Shown here: positions 1-6,394 of the stretch, in pieces
How the letters are laid out: each line of letters begins with the position of its first letter
Position numbering within the stretch: the first letter of the stretch is position 1
NCBI GenBank assembly: GCA_903934195.1
Contig: CAIZMV010000093.1
Span: 1 to 10,531, forward strand
Length of the DNA: 10,531 nt
Reading direction: 5' to 3'
Source: an uncultured Acidimicrobiaceae bacterium
Lineage (GTDB): Bacteria; Actinomycetota; Acidimicrobiia; Acidimicrobiales; Ilumatobacteraceae
Made by a program: the position numbers and the translations under genes
The notes under the pieces: generated by a model
Seen by the model: only the letters and a program-made list of their open reading frames with translations
What the model was told of the DNA's origin: nothing
Database searches by the model: none

Positions 1-282
1 CAGTAACGAAGGTGGATACGGTGCATCCCGCATAGAAACAACTGTCATTGAAGAATCGATACAGGCCTCTGCTGTCGAAACAAGCAATGATGCATCGGCT
101 CTGTGCCACGCCCGCCACACAGCATCATTGATTCCAACAAGCGGACGTTCTCCTGCTTGCAACATGTCCCACACATGAACAGGCGTATCAAGATGTATCA
201 GTCGTCGAAGTCGAAGTGGTGTTTGTAACGGCAATGCTGCAAGTGCTGCGCTGTAGGCCCATTCTGGGTATCGGTGTGTCAT
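1..282 (-). CDS. dprA: DprA/Smf DNA-processing protein, N-terminal part (runs off the window)
   Basis: The first 94 codons of a gene read on the minus strand from an ATG at 282-280, with no stop before the window edge. DprA binds incoming single-stranded DNA during natural transformation and loads RecA. The visible part begins MTHRYPEWAYSAALAAL, followed by an arginine-rich helix (residues about 20-30). It ends in VVSMRDAPYPPSLL, matching the 'V...D..YP..L' element just before the Rossmann fold in DprA proteins. The Rossmann domain itself lies outside, so the call rests on the N-terminal pattern and on position. The ATG is two bases behind the comM stop (287-285), so the two genes are almost certainly cotranscribed. 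A GAGAAG stretch about ten bases upstream, inside the end of comM, may act as ribosome binding site. The comM-dprA order is common in actinobacteria and other phyla. Confidence 0.85.
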   Translation of the reverse strand, partial: MTHRYPEWAYSAALAALPLQTPLRLRRLIHLDTPVHVWDMLQAGERPLVGINDAVWRAWHRADASLLVSTAEACIDSSMTVVSMRDAPYPPSLL

Positions 283-284
283 TG

Positions 285-1790
285 CTAATGCTTCTCAACT
301 GTTGGCGTTATTGGCACCCGCATGCCAAATGCGGCTTCCACCCACTCGGTACTAATCACGTCATCTGCGCCATGTAAATCAGCAAGAGTTCGTGCGACTC
401 TTCGCACACGGTGATACCCGCGACCAGATAATCGTCCTTCGTCAAGCCGTTCTCGCAACCATGACATTGCATTCGGTGATAGTGGCGCAACGTCGTCAAG
501 AAGGTCAGCCGGAATTGCCGAGTTCAAACACCCCTGTCTTTGAATACTGATGCGATGCACAGTTGCCACGCGCTGAGCAATCACAGCACTGCTTTCTCCA
601 GCAGCACCCCCAGTGAGTTCAGAAGTTGATGGCTTCACCAATTTGATACGAATATCGAAGCGGTCGATGAGTGGCCCACTGAATCGACGCACATATCTTT
701 GCCGCACTGAAATTTGACACATGCACCCGAGCGGTGAGGCTTCACCACATGGGCACGGATTAGTCGCAGCAACTAACAGACATCGTGCCGGCATCATGAC
801 CGATGAATGAGCACGTGAGATATGTACAACACCTTCTTCCAGTGGCTGACGCAACGAGTCAAGAACTGTGGGAGGAAACTCACCCATCTCATCAAGAAAC
901 AAAACACCATTCGAGGCAAGACTCAATTCCCCCGGCCTGATGTGGCCAGACCCCCCGCCCACCATTGCAGCCATCGAGATGTTGTGATGCGGTGAGCGAA
1001 ATGGCGGCGATGAAGCTATGGCGTTACTAACTTGCATGCCTGCAGCACTGCGAACCATGGCACACGTAAACGCTTCGTCTTCAGTAAGCCGAGGAAGTAA
1101 CCCAGGCAATCGTCGCGCCAACATTGATTTGCCAGCCCCAGGTGGCCCCATCATGAGCATGTGGTGAAAACCTGAAGCAGCGACTTCAAGTGCAAGTCGA
1201 GCGCTTGTTTGACCGCGAACATCAGCCATGTCCGCAATTGCATCCACAACAACATGCGCACTCGGCACTGCGACAGTTGGCCACGGCGTCCCGTCAACAA
1301 GCACTTCAATTAGTTCTGACAGTGACGACACAGGACGTAACCGAGCCGGACGCGCCAACATTGACTCTGCTGCTGCTGAAGTTGCAACAACAACTTCGTA
1401 CTGTGACACTGCGTCAACAAGCGGAGCCATTCCGGCTGTTGGTCGCAACGAACCATCAAGTCCTAACTCTGCGATGAATGCACACCGCTCTGCAGCTTCT
1501 ACTGGCACGATTCCTTCTGCAACCAATAAACCAACTGCAATAGCCAAATCCATGCCGGCGCCACCTTTGCGCTCACCGCCGCCTGCCAAATTGATTGTTA
1601 TTCGCCGCAGTGGCCATTCGAAACCACTCGACAACAATGCAGCACGTACTCGGTCACGTGATTCACGACAGCCTTCATCAGGAAGTCCCACCACCGTGAA
1701 ACCAGGAAGCCCCTTTCCAACATGTGCTTCTACTGTTATGGGCGTTCCACGGGTGCCAAAAAGAGTGGCTGATCGGATAGCTGCATACAT
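285..1790 (-). CDS. comM: ComM/YifB-family Mg-chelatase-like AAA+ ATPase
   Basis: A 501-residue protein of the YifB/ComM family. Characterised ComM is a hexameric helicase that extends branch migration of recombining DNA during transformation. Residues 1-165 form the N-terminal Lon-protease-like S5 fold, starting MYAAIRSATLFG. The AAA+ core carries Walker A GPPGAGKS (215-222), the SPHH segment (266-269), Walker B LFLDE (297-301) and ATNPCPCG (341-349). C346, C348, C356 and C358 form the usual cysteine cluster, and GRGYHRVRRVARTLADL (from 457) is the C-terminal helical lid. The length is normal for the family. An upstream in-frame ATG would add 48 residues but would run into the divergent lipoprotein gene. 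The ATG at 1790 matches the family start and has GAAGGG eight bases before it. It is the first gene of a unit continuing into dprA. The divergent promoter region to the lipoprotein gene is only 41 bp. Confidence 0.96.
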   Translation of the reverse strand: MYAAIRSATLFGTRGTPITVEAHVGKGLPGFTVVGLPDEGCRESRDRVRAALLSSGFEWPLRRITINLAGGGERKGGAGMDLAIAVGLLVAEGIVPVEAAERCAFIAELGLDGSLRPTAGMAPLVDAVSQYEVVVATSAAAESMLARPARLRPVSSLSELIEVLVDGTPWPTVAVPSAHVVVDAIADMADVRGQTSARLALEVAASGFHHMLMMGPPGAGKSMLARRLPGLLPRLTEDEAFTCAMVRSAAGMQVSNAIASSPPFRSPHHNISMAAMVGGGSGHIRPGELSLASNGVLFLDEMGEFPPTVLDSLRQPLEEGVVHISRAHSSVMMPARCLLVAATNPCPCGEASPLGCMCQISVRQRYVRRFSGPLIDRFDIRIKLVKPSTSELTGGAAGESSAVIAQRVATVHRISIQRQGCLNSAIPADLLDDVAPLSPNAMSWLRERLDEGRLSGRGYHRVRRVARTLADLHGADDVISTEWVEAAFGMRVPITPTVEKH

Positions 1791-1798
1791 GTGCTGTG

Positions 1799-1804
1799 CC
1801 CTTC
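1799..1804 (-). promoter_or_regulatory. Ribosome binding site of comM
   Basis: GAAGGG on the minus strand, eight bases before the ATG at 1790. It supports the short start that matches the family over the longer open frame reaching 1934. It shows that comM is translated from a leadered message, unlike its divergent neighbour. Confidence 0.6.
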
Positions 1805-1815
1805 GGGTTCGAGTC

Positions 1816-1824
1816 TGTGATAAT
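1816..1824 (+). promoter_or_regulatory. Extended -10 promoter of the lipoprotein gene (leaderless start)
   Basis: TGTGATAAT reads as an extended -10: TG, one base, then GATAAT, five of six matches to TATAAT. Seven bases separate it from the ATG at 1832, so transcription should start at or within a base of the start codon. No good -35 is seen at the usual distance, which fits an extended -10 promoter. No Shine-Dalgarno sequence is present. Confidence 0.6.
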
Positions 1825-1825
1825 C
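1820..1825 (-). promoter_or_regulatory. Possible comM -10 element overlapping the lipoprotein -10
   Basis: Read on the minus strand these bases are GATTAT, four of six matches to TATAAT including A at -11 and T at -7. They share five base pairs with the plus-strand -10 at 1819-1824. Transcription starting about seven bases on would give comM a leader of roughly 20-25 nt containing its GAAGGG ribosome binding site. No -35 is evident, so this is tentative. Confidence 0.35.
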
Positions 1826-1831
1826 GACTAG

Positions 1832-2320
1832 ATGTGTGCGAGAAGGACTGCAGTTTTGGCAACGGCCATGGGTCTGATGTTTGCGCTCTCCGGATGTGCC
1901 GCGCCAGCACGCACAGGTTCGAGTTTCTGCGCACAACTTGGTCGTGAATTACCTGCCATTGGGCAGCCCATGGGAACCGGAACTGATGTCACGGCGATGG
2001 TTGATAGATATGAACGACTTCTTAAGCGAGCGCCACTTTCTATCGAAGGTGACTTCGCAATTCTGACCGGACTCTTGCAAGATGCATCAAAAGTGGACCC
2101 ATCCGACAAAGAGGCACTTCAAAAAATGGCTGACGCTACTTATGCAGCAAATCAATCCGCACTGAACGTACGTGACTGGGTAAAGAGCACCTGCGCAGTG
2201 GACATATCCACTGGTCTCAACATTGATCCGCCGCGTTTGCCTACTACGACTATTGCGACAACAACGACAATTGCAATAACAGCGACTGTGGCTACAACAA
2301 CCTCAACGGTTGTTCCGTAG
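1832..2320 (+). CDS. Small secreted lipoprotein with Thr/Val-rich C-terminal tail, function unknown
   Basis: A 162-residue protein with a clear lipoprotein signal: positive charges at R4-R5, a hydrophobic stretch (7-19) and lipobox L19-S20-G21-C22. It should therefore be lipidated on C22 and anchored outside the membrane. The mature part (23-135) looks helical and contains two cysteines, C33 and C121, placed near its two ends, which could form a disulphide. The last 25 residues (138-162) are low complexity, with 13 threonines plus A, V and I. The codons there vary, so the repetition is at protein level. I do not recognise a named family. Similar Cys-pair lipoproteins with Thr-rich ends occur in actinobacteria. 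The ATG sits seven bases behind an extended -10, implying a leaderless mRNA. The gene is divergent from comM and ends six bases before the convergent clpP stop. Confidence 0.8.
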   Translation: MCARRTAVLATAMGLMFALSGCAAPARTGSSFCAQLGRELPAIGQPMGTGTDVTAMVDRYERLLKRAPLSIEGDFAILTGLLQDASKVDPSDKEALQKMADATYAANQSALNVRDWVKSTCAVDISTGLNIDPPRLPTTTIATTTTIAITATVATTTSTVVP

Positions 2321-2326
2321 AGATTC

Positions 2327-2929
2327 TTAGCGAATTTCTCCGCGCTTTACGATGACTTTGTCAACAAGGCCGTAGTTCTTCGCTTCTTCTGCGCTGAACC
2401 AGTGGTCGCGCTCACTATCGGCCTGAACTTCAGCAACTGTGTGGCCAGAGTGATGAGCAATCAATTCAGCCATGCGCAACTTGATAAAGCGTGACTGCTC
2501 TACCTGGATTGCAATGTCTGACGCTTGTCCGCGCAATCCAGCAAGAGGCTGATGCATCATGATGCGAGAGTTTGGCAATGTGTAACGCTTGCCTTCAGCG
2601 CCAGCTGTAAGAAGGAACTGACCCATTGAAGCGGCAAGACCCATGCACACTGTTGCCACATTGCAACTAACGAACTGCATGGTGTCGTAAATAGCCATTC
2701 CGGCAGTGACCGAGCCACCCGGGCTGTTGATGTACAACCAGATATCGGCATTGGCATCTTCGCCCTCGAGATACAGCAACTGTGCACAGATCTGGTTGGC
2801 GATGTCGTCGTTGACGTCCGTGCCAAGCATGACGACGCGGTTTTTCAGCAATCTCGTGAAAATGTCGGAGCGAGGATCGCCGCCAGCATCGATGGCCATT
2901 GGGCTGACAGGAAGTCCAGAAGTACTCAT
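2327..2929 (-). CDS. clpP: ATP-dependent Clp protease proteolytic subunit ClpP
   Basis: A 200-residue ClpP, the serine peptidase that forms the heptameric rings of the Clp protease and degrades proteins fed by ClpX or ClpC ATPases in the cytoplasm. The catalytic triad is complete: S101 in GLAASMGQ, H126 in IMMHQPL and D175 in ERDHWFSA, with the same spacing as E. coli ClpP. The oxyanion-side glycines NSPGGSV (68-74) and the handle-region GQASD (134-138) are present. The N-terminus is short, so any propeptide is only about ten residues. It stands alone: no second clpP, clpX or tig is adjacent, although actinobacteria usually carry a clpP1-clpP2 pair. It may be the single-copy member of a scattered set. 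The start is preceded by TAGCCT rather than by a ribosome binding site. It ends six bases from the convergent lipoprotein stop. Confidence 0.96.
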   Translation of the reverse strand: MSTSGLPVSPMAIDAGGDPRSDIFTRLLKNRVVMLGTDVNDDIANQICAQLLYLEGEDANADIWLYINSPGGSVTAGMAIYDTMQFVSCNVATVCMGLAASMGQFLLTAGAEGKRYTLPNSRIMMHQPLAGLRGQASDIAIQVEQSRFIKLRMAELIAHHSGHTVAEVQADSERDHWFSAEEAKNYGLVDKVIVKRGEIR

Positions 2930-2931
2930 AG

Positions 2932-2960
2932 TGGATAAAGGCTACCTGCTCGGCCAGAAT
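2932..2960 (+). promoter_or_regulatory. Probable promoter of the carbonic anhydrase gene (leaderless start)
   Basis: The -35-like TGGATA (2932-2937, four of six matches) and -10-like CAGAAT (2955-2960, four of six, with A at -11 and T at -7) are separated by 17 bp. The -10 ends six bases before the ATG at 2967, so transcription should begin at the start codon. No ribosome binding site is visible. This supports the ATG at 2967 over the longer in-frame extension into clpP. Confidence 0.5.
2939..2944 (-). promoter_or_regulatory. Probable clpP -10 element
   Basis: TAGCCT on the minus strand fits the actinobacterial TANNNT pattern and ends nine bases before the clpP ATG. The same hexamer stands before murI. 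No Shine-Dalgarno sequence lies between, so the transcript probably has a leader of only a few bases or none. The element lies inside the spacer of the proposed carbonic anhydrase promoter. Confidence 0.45.
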
Positions 2961-2966
2961 AGAGCC

Positions 2967-3500
2967 ATGCCATCCGCCCCAGACTTCTCCCCCAACACTG
3001 ACGAACTCGTCGGCAATAACTCCCAATTCGTCGCCGACTTTCGCGATGCCGGACTTGCCCTAGCTCCCAAACGTCACCTTGCAATCGTCGCCTGTATGGA
3101 TAGCCGCATGGACATCTTCCAGATGCTTGGCCTTGCCCACGGTGATGCGCACATCATCCGCAATGCAGGTGGCGTTGTCACCGACGACGTCATCCGTTCG
3201 CTCGTGGTGTCTCAGCGCCTGTTGAACACACAAGAAGTAATTCTCATTCACCACACAAACTGCGGACTCCAAACCATTTCAGATGATGGGTTCAAGAAAC
3301 AGATTGAAGTCGATTGCGGCATTCGTCCAAGCTGGGCTATCGAAGCATTCACCGACCCGTATGACTCTGTACGTCAATCAATGAACCGCCTCGGCCATAG
3401 TCCGTTCGTGATTTTCAAAGACCACATTCGTGGATTCGTCTACGACGTCGAAACTGGTCAACTTCTTGAGGTTGACTCAGACCCTCGTCACGTCCCCTAA
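2967..3500 (+). CDS. Beta-class carbonic anhydrase, short Rv1284-like type
   Basis: A 177-residue zinc enzyme interconverting CO2 and bicarbonate in the cytoplasm. The zinc ligands are visible as C43 (in AIVACMDSR), H96 and C99 (in LIHHTNCG). The catalytic Asp-Arg pair is D45/R47. The strongly conserved HIIRNAGGVVTDDVIRSL spans 62-79. The length and the C-terminal RGFVYDVETGQLLEV match the small beta-CA group represented by M. tuberculosis Rv1284, rather than the longer plant/E. coli Can type. The frame stays open back to 2706, but that extension is antisense to clpP. ATG 2967 has a plausible promoter directly before it and gives the normal family length. The gene ends with TAA at 3498-3500, which interlocks with the stop of the opposing gene. 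Bicarbonate supply for carboxylases or pH control are likely roles; the neighbours do not specify one. Confidence 0.94.
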   Translation: MPSAPDFSPNTDELVGNNSQFVADFRDAGLALAPKRHLAIVACMDSRMDIFQMLGLAHGDAHIIRNAGGVVTDDVIRSLVVSQRLLNTQEVILIHHTNCGLQTISDDGFKKQIEVDCGIRPSWAIEAFTDPYDSVRQSMNRLGHSPFVIFKDHIRGFVYDVETGQLLEVDSDPRHVP

Positions 3501-4783
3501 AGGCGCGATACTCCACTGACGATGACGACAATGCGTTCGTCGTCGGAAATGCTGTCACGCATTGCAAGAACGCCCGCGAAACCAGAAATTCCTGTGGCGC
3601 ACGAATTGAAACCACCAACATTGCGCACCAAGTCGTACGCACGATGTAAGTGATCTTCTGAAACAACCACTGGTGAACCACCTGTTTCTGCCATTGCATC
3701 AAGCACACTGATCCAGTCGTATGTTTCGTCATCCAAGATTCCGTCTGCAAACGACGACGGAGTCTCTTCCCACGGCCACATGCATTCGCTCCAGCGTGGG
3801 CCGGCATTACGAGCGCCGCCAGTTGCAATTGCGTTCGTCCATGCACGTCCTAACGGCGCGCAACCTTCAGTTTGTACCGCATGTAATTTCGGATGCACTC
3901 CAGCAATGCGCATCGACGAGCCAACACATGCAGCCAATGCACCGCCACCTACTTGAACGAAAATTCGGTCTGCAAAATGACCCAACTCTTCTGTTATCTC
4001 CCACCCAATTGTGCGGCCGCCGTCAAGACACCATGCGTTCTCTGTTCCTTGCACTCCGAAAGGAATGGCGCCAGCAGCAACAGCTTCGCGAAAACGCAAC
4101 ACACACGGGTCACCAGCTGGGTCTGTGTCGCGTCGCGGACACACAACAATTGTTGCACCGAGAGTTTTCAAAGTTTCCAGTACGGCCGCGGCAGCTGTTG
4201 GTGGAACATGAACTGCAATAGGCCACGACATTGCAGCTGCCAATGTGCTTGCTGCAATCGCCGCATTGCCACACGAAGCAATCGCAAGCGATGGACGAGT
4301 TGTTGGCGTCCACGGCGCAAGACCAGCAGCCTCCACCATCAGCAAGTGAAGCAACTCACTGAATATGTGCCGAGCTTTGTGCGAACCACCCACATTTGCA
4401 GTTTCATCTTTAACCCAAATACCACCAGTGGCAGAAAACCCAAGAGCTTCAGACAATTCATCACTGCGAGTTAGTGGGGTGCGCAAGAAACCGGTGCCAG
4501 CTACTCGAGAAACGGCTTCATCAGTTGACGTAATGATGGAAACGCGCTGAGCGTCGCTTAGACCAAGAGACTCCCCTAATGAGTCGACAGCCAAGTACCG
4601 ACGAAACGCAAGGTACGGGTTCACTTCATCAGTCGGACGAAATGGTTCTACCGAAGATTCAAAATGAAGAACATGATGCCGATCAGACAATGAGGCGTTT
4701 GGACACAACCATGACAATGGAGTGGAAATCGATTCACGCGCACCACACACTGCACATACGAGGCCAGTGACCACGCCTGTCAT
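3497..4783 (-). CDS. Threonine synthase-related PLP enzyme (fold type II), substrate unknown
   Basis: A 428-residue PLP-dependent beta-family enzyme. The N-terminus has C10-x2-C13 and C27-P, the remains of the zinc-ribbon-like head found in many threonine synthases. The fourth ligand is missing, though H36 or H37 might substitute. The catalytic core shows VKDE (124-127), GGSHKARH with the expected PLP lysine K136, the substrate loop ASCGNAA (169-175), the glycine-rich phosphate loop VGGGALAA (278-285) and a C-terminal VSGVSR (422-427). These place it in the threonine synthase/threonine dehydratase/cysteine synthase superfamily, closest in layout to threonine synthase. It is not beside hom or thrB, so a biosynthetic threonine synthase role is not supported. 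It follows the preceding PLP gene by six bases and has no visible ribosome binding site, so translation is probably coupled. A different amino-acid lyase or synthase is possible. Confidence 0.8.
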   Translation of the reverse strand: MTGVVTGLVCAVCGARESISTPLSWLCPNASLSDRHHVLHFESSVEPFRPTDEVNPYLAFRRYLAVDSLGESLGLSDAQRVSIITSTDEAVSRVAGTGFLRTPLTRSDELSEALGFSATGGIWVKDETANVGGSHKARHIFSELLHLLMVEAAGLAPWTPTTRPSLAIASCGNAAIAASTLAAAMSWPIAVHVPPTAAAAVLETLKTLGATIVVCPRRDTDPAGDPCVLRFREAVAAGAIPFGVQGTENAWCLDGGRTIGWEITEELGHFADRIFVQVGGGALAACVGSSMRIAGVHPKLHAVQTEGCAPLGRAWTNAIATGGARNAGPRWSECMWPWEETPSSFADGILDDETYDWISVLDAMAETGGSPVVVSEDHLHRAYDLVRNVGGFNSCATGISGFAGVLAMRDSISDDERIVVIVSGVSRL

Positions 4784-4789
4784 GAATGA

Positions 4790-6331
4790 CTACTTAGTAA
4801 AGCGAGCAACGCGTTGGTTGAACTCATTAATGAGATTGTCCCACACCGGAGCAAACCCGCGCACTGTGCGCCAGAACGATTGCGAACGACGTGCTTCGAA
4901 CACGTCGAGTGGTGTGCCTTGTTGTTCTACCCAGGTGTAATACCCCAAGTTGAAAATACGGTTGCGTTCACGTTCGGTGCAATCAATCATGTTGTCAGTG
5001 CTGACAGATCCAAGATGCTCACTGAAGACTTCTGCCGCATCAATCTCCGTGAAGCCTTTAGGGAAACGAGTAGCAATTGTCTTTTTACGTTCGCTCGGAT
5101 ACAAGTCACTGCCGTCTGTTGCAATTGTGACAATTGCATCGTTGGCGCCGTAGCCCAACAGTTTTGCTGTCTTAATCGCGGCAAGAACATTGCAAATAGC
5201 TGAAAAACCAAAATGTGTAAGAGCATCAATGAGTTCAGGGCTCGCACTGTGACGATCTGCCAGATACTTCTGACCAGCAGGAGTGTTGAACAATACGTCA
5301 AGTTCATCAGTCGCTTTGTCGGTGACTGCGACAACAACGTCAGTATTCATAATGTTCTGAATAAGTGGGATGTGCTTGTCGCCAATTCCTTGAATGTTGT
5401 GCTCACCAAATCCATTTTCCAACATGGTTGGGCACTCAAGTGCTTCAACAGCAACGATGCGTGTGCCGTAAATGTCCTTCAAGCGATCTCCTGCTGCGAT
5501 AGTGCCACCAGAACCAGTGGCAGAAGTAAATGCAGCAAGACGAATATTTGAGTGACCGTTTGCCTTTACGTGTTCGAAGGCGTGAGCCAAAGCGCGGCCA
5601 GTGACTTCGTAATGTCCGACATGGTTTCCGAATTCACAGAACTGATTCAAGATGAAGTTGCCAGGGTCCTTAGCCATTTCGTTACAGGCGTCGTAGATCT
5701 CTTTGACGTTGCTTTCGGTACCTGGCGTACGCACTACGTCTGCCTTGTCAACAACCCACTTATCAAGCCAATCAAAACGCTCTTGCGACATTCCTGCAGG
5801 AAGAACCGCTACACCACGCGAACCCATCAGACGACTGATAGCAATACCACCACGTGCATAGTTGCCAGTTGAAGGCCACACAGCGCGATGACGAGTCGGA
5901 TCAAATTGACCAGTAATGACACGCGGTACGAAACATGAATATGCAGCAAGCACTTTGTGCGCTGTGATCATTGGGAACCTGTCTCCGAACACAACGATGA
6001 TGGGTGACTCAACACCAGTCAATGACGGTGGTAACACCACATGCTCTGGTACGTCAACTTTGTCGCCCGCCATGTCGTTGTACCAGTGCACGCGAAACAA
6101 GTTGCGCGGGTCAGCAGCATTCTTGTCAACACCCTTGGTGATGTCGTTCGCGATACGACCTGGCTCGGCAAGTTCTCCGAATGTCGGCAGAACAATCTTC
6201 TGCTCGGCAAAACGCTGCACACTGTTCTTCAGCGAGCCTTCGTCTAGGACATGGCCAGCAAGTCCCAGCTGCTCCTCGAGAACAGAAGCGTCCAGGGTTG
6301 AATCAAGAGAGGGGCTGTTAATTACGGTCAC
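4790..6331 (-). CDS. PLP-dependent enzyme of the cysteine synthase/CBS superfamily (fold type II), substrate unknown
   Basis: A 513-residue protein when started at GTG 6331. The PLP lysine is K126 in MITAHKVLAA. The substrate/PLP loop is STGNYARGG (154-162), the phosphate-binding loop is ATGSGGTIAAG (271-281) and ATDGSDLYPSERKK spans 404-417. It is longer than cysteine synthase (about 310 residues). It has an N-terminal extension of about 100 residues and a C-terminal tail rich in aromatic and charged residues (CTERERNRIFNLGYYTWVEQ, 451-470). I recognise this as a conserved group of 'PLP-dependent protein, beta subunit' sequences with no assigned reaction that I can name. Longer starts exist at ATG 6391 and ATG 6409. 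The latter lies inside the tRNA gene, and the extra residues are basic and not family-like. A GAGGTGG stretch lies 12 bases before the GTG. It is first in a two-gene unit with the threonine synthase-like gene. Confidence 0.8.
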   Translation of the reverse strand: MTVINSPSLDSTLDASVLEEQLGLAGHVLDEGSLKNSVQRFAEQKIVLPTFGELAEPGRIANDITKGVDKNAADPRNLFRVHWYNDMAGDKVDVPEHVVLPPSLTGVESPIIVVFGDRFPMITAHKVLAAYSCFVPRVITGQFDPTRHRAVWPSTGNYARGGIAISRLMGSRGVAVLPAGMSQERFDWLDKWVVDKADVVRTPGTESNVKEIYDACNEMAKDPGNFILNQFCEFGNHVGHYEVTGRALAHAFEHVKANGHSNIRLAAFTSATGSGGTIAAGDRLKDIYGTRIVAVEALECPTMLENGFGEHNIQGIGDKHIPLIQNIMNTDVVVAVTDKATDELDVLFNTPAGQKYLADRHSASPELIDALTHFGFSAICNVLAAIKTAKLLGYGANDAIVTIATDGSDLYPSERKKTIATRFPKGFTEIDAAEVFSEHLGSVSTDNMIDCTERERNRIFNLGYYTWVEQQGTPLDVFEARRSQSFWRTVRGFAPVWDNLINEFNQRVARFTK

Positions 6332-6379
6332 CTTGACAGTTTGCCACCTCTGAGCCCGCCGACCTCTCTTACATAGCGG

Positions 6380-6385
6380 TACCCT
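6380..6385 (+). promoter_or_regulatory. Possible -10 element of the tRNA-Leu gene
   Basis: TACCCT fits TANNNT and ends nine bases before the first base of the mature tRNA, so transcription would begin within a few bases of its 5' end. No convincing -35 is found 16-18 bp upstream. If real, it would also drive the aldolase-like gene behind the tRNA. Confidence 0.3.
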
Positions 6386-6394
6386 TCTCATGTC

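Noticed and set aside
1228..1947. 239-codon plus-strand open frame across comM
   Set aside because: It is antisense to the conserved comM frame, is rich in Ser/Thr/Ala from reversed codons and matches no family. It is a shadow frame.
2320..2340. Possible hairpin at the lipoprotein/clpP convergence (GAGATTC with GAATTTCTC)
   Set aside because: The arms pair only with a two-base bulge, there is no flanking T-run for either direction, and most of it is inside clpP codons. It is too weak to call a terminator.
2706..2966. N-terminal extension of the carbonic anhydrase frame
   Set aside because: It is entirely antisense to clpP, including its catalytic region, and lacks similarity to carbonic anhydrases. 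ATG 2967 has its own promoter-like sequence and gives the usual length.
3893..4474. 193-codon plus-strand open frame opposite the threonine synthase-like gene
   Set aside because: Composition (clusters of Cys, Thr, Ser, His) is that of a reversed coding frame, and the minus strand carries clear PLP-enzyme motifs.
6333..6338. Perfect TTGACA (-35 consensus) on the plus strand
   Set aside because: No -10-like hexamer lies 16-18 bp downstream, and the distance to TACCCT at 6380 is 41 bp. It is treated as chance within the minus-strand leader.
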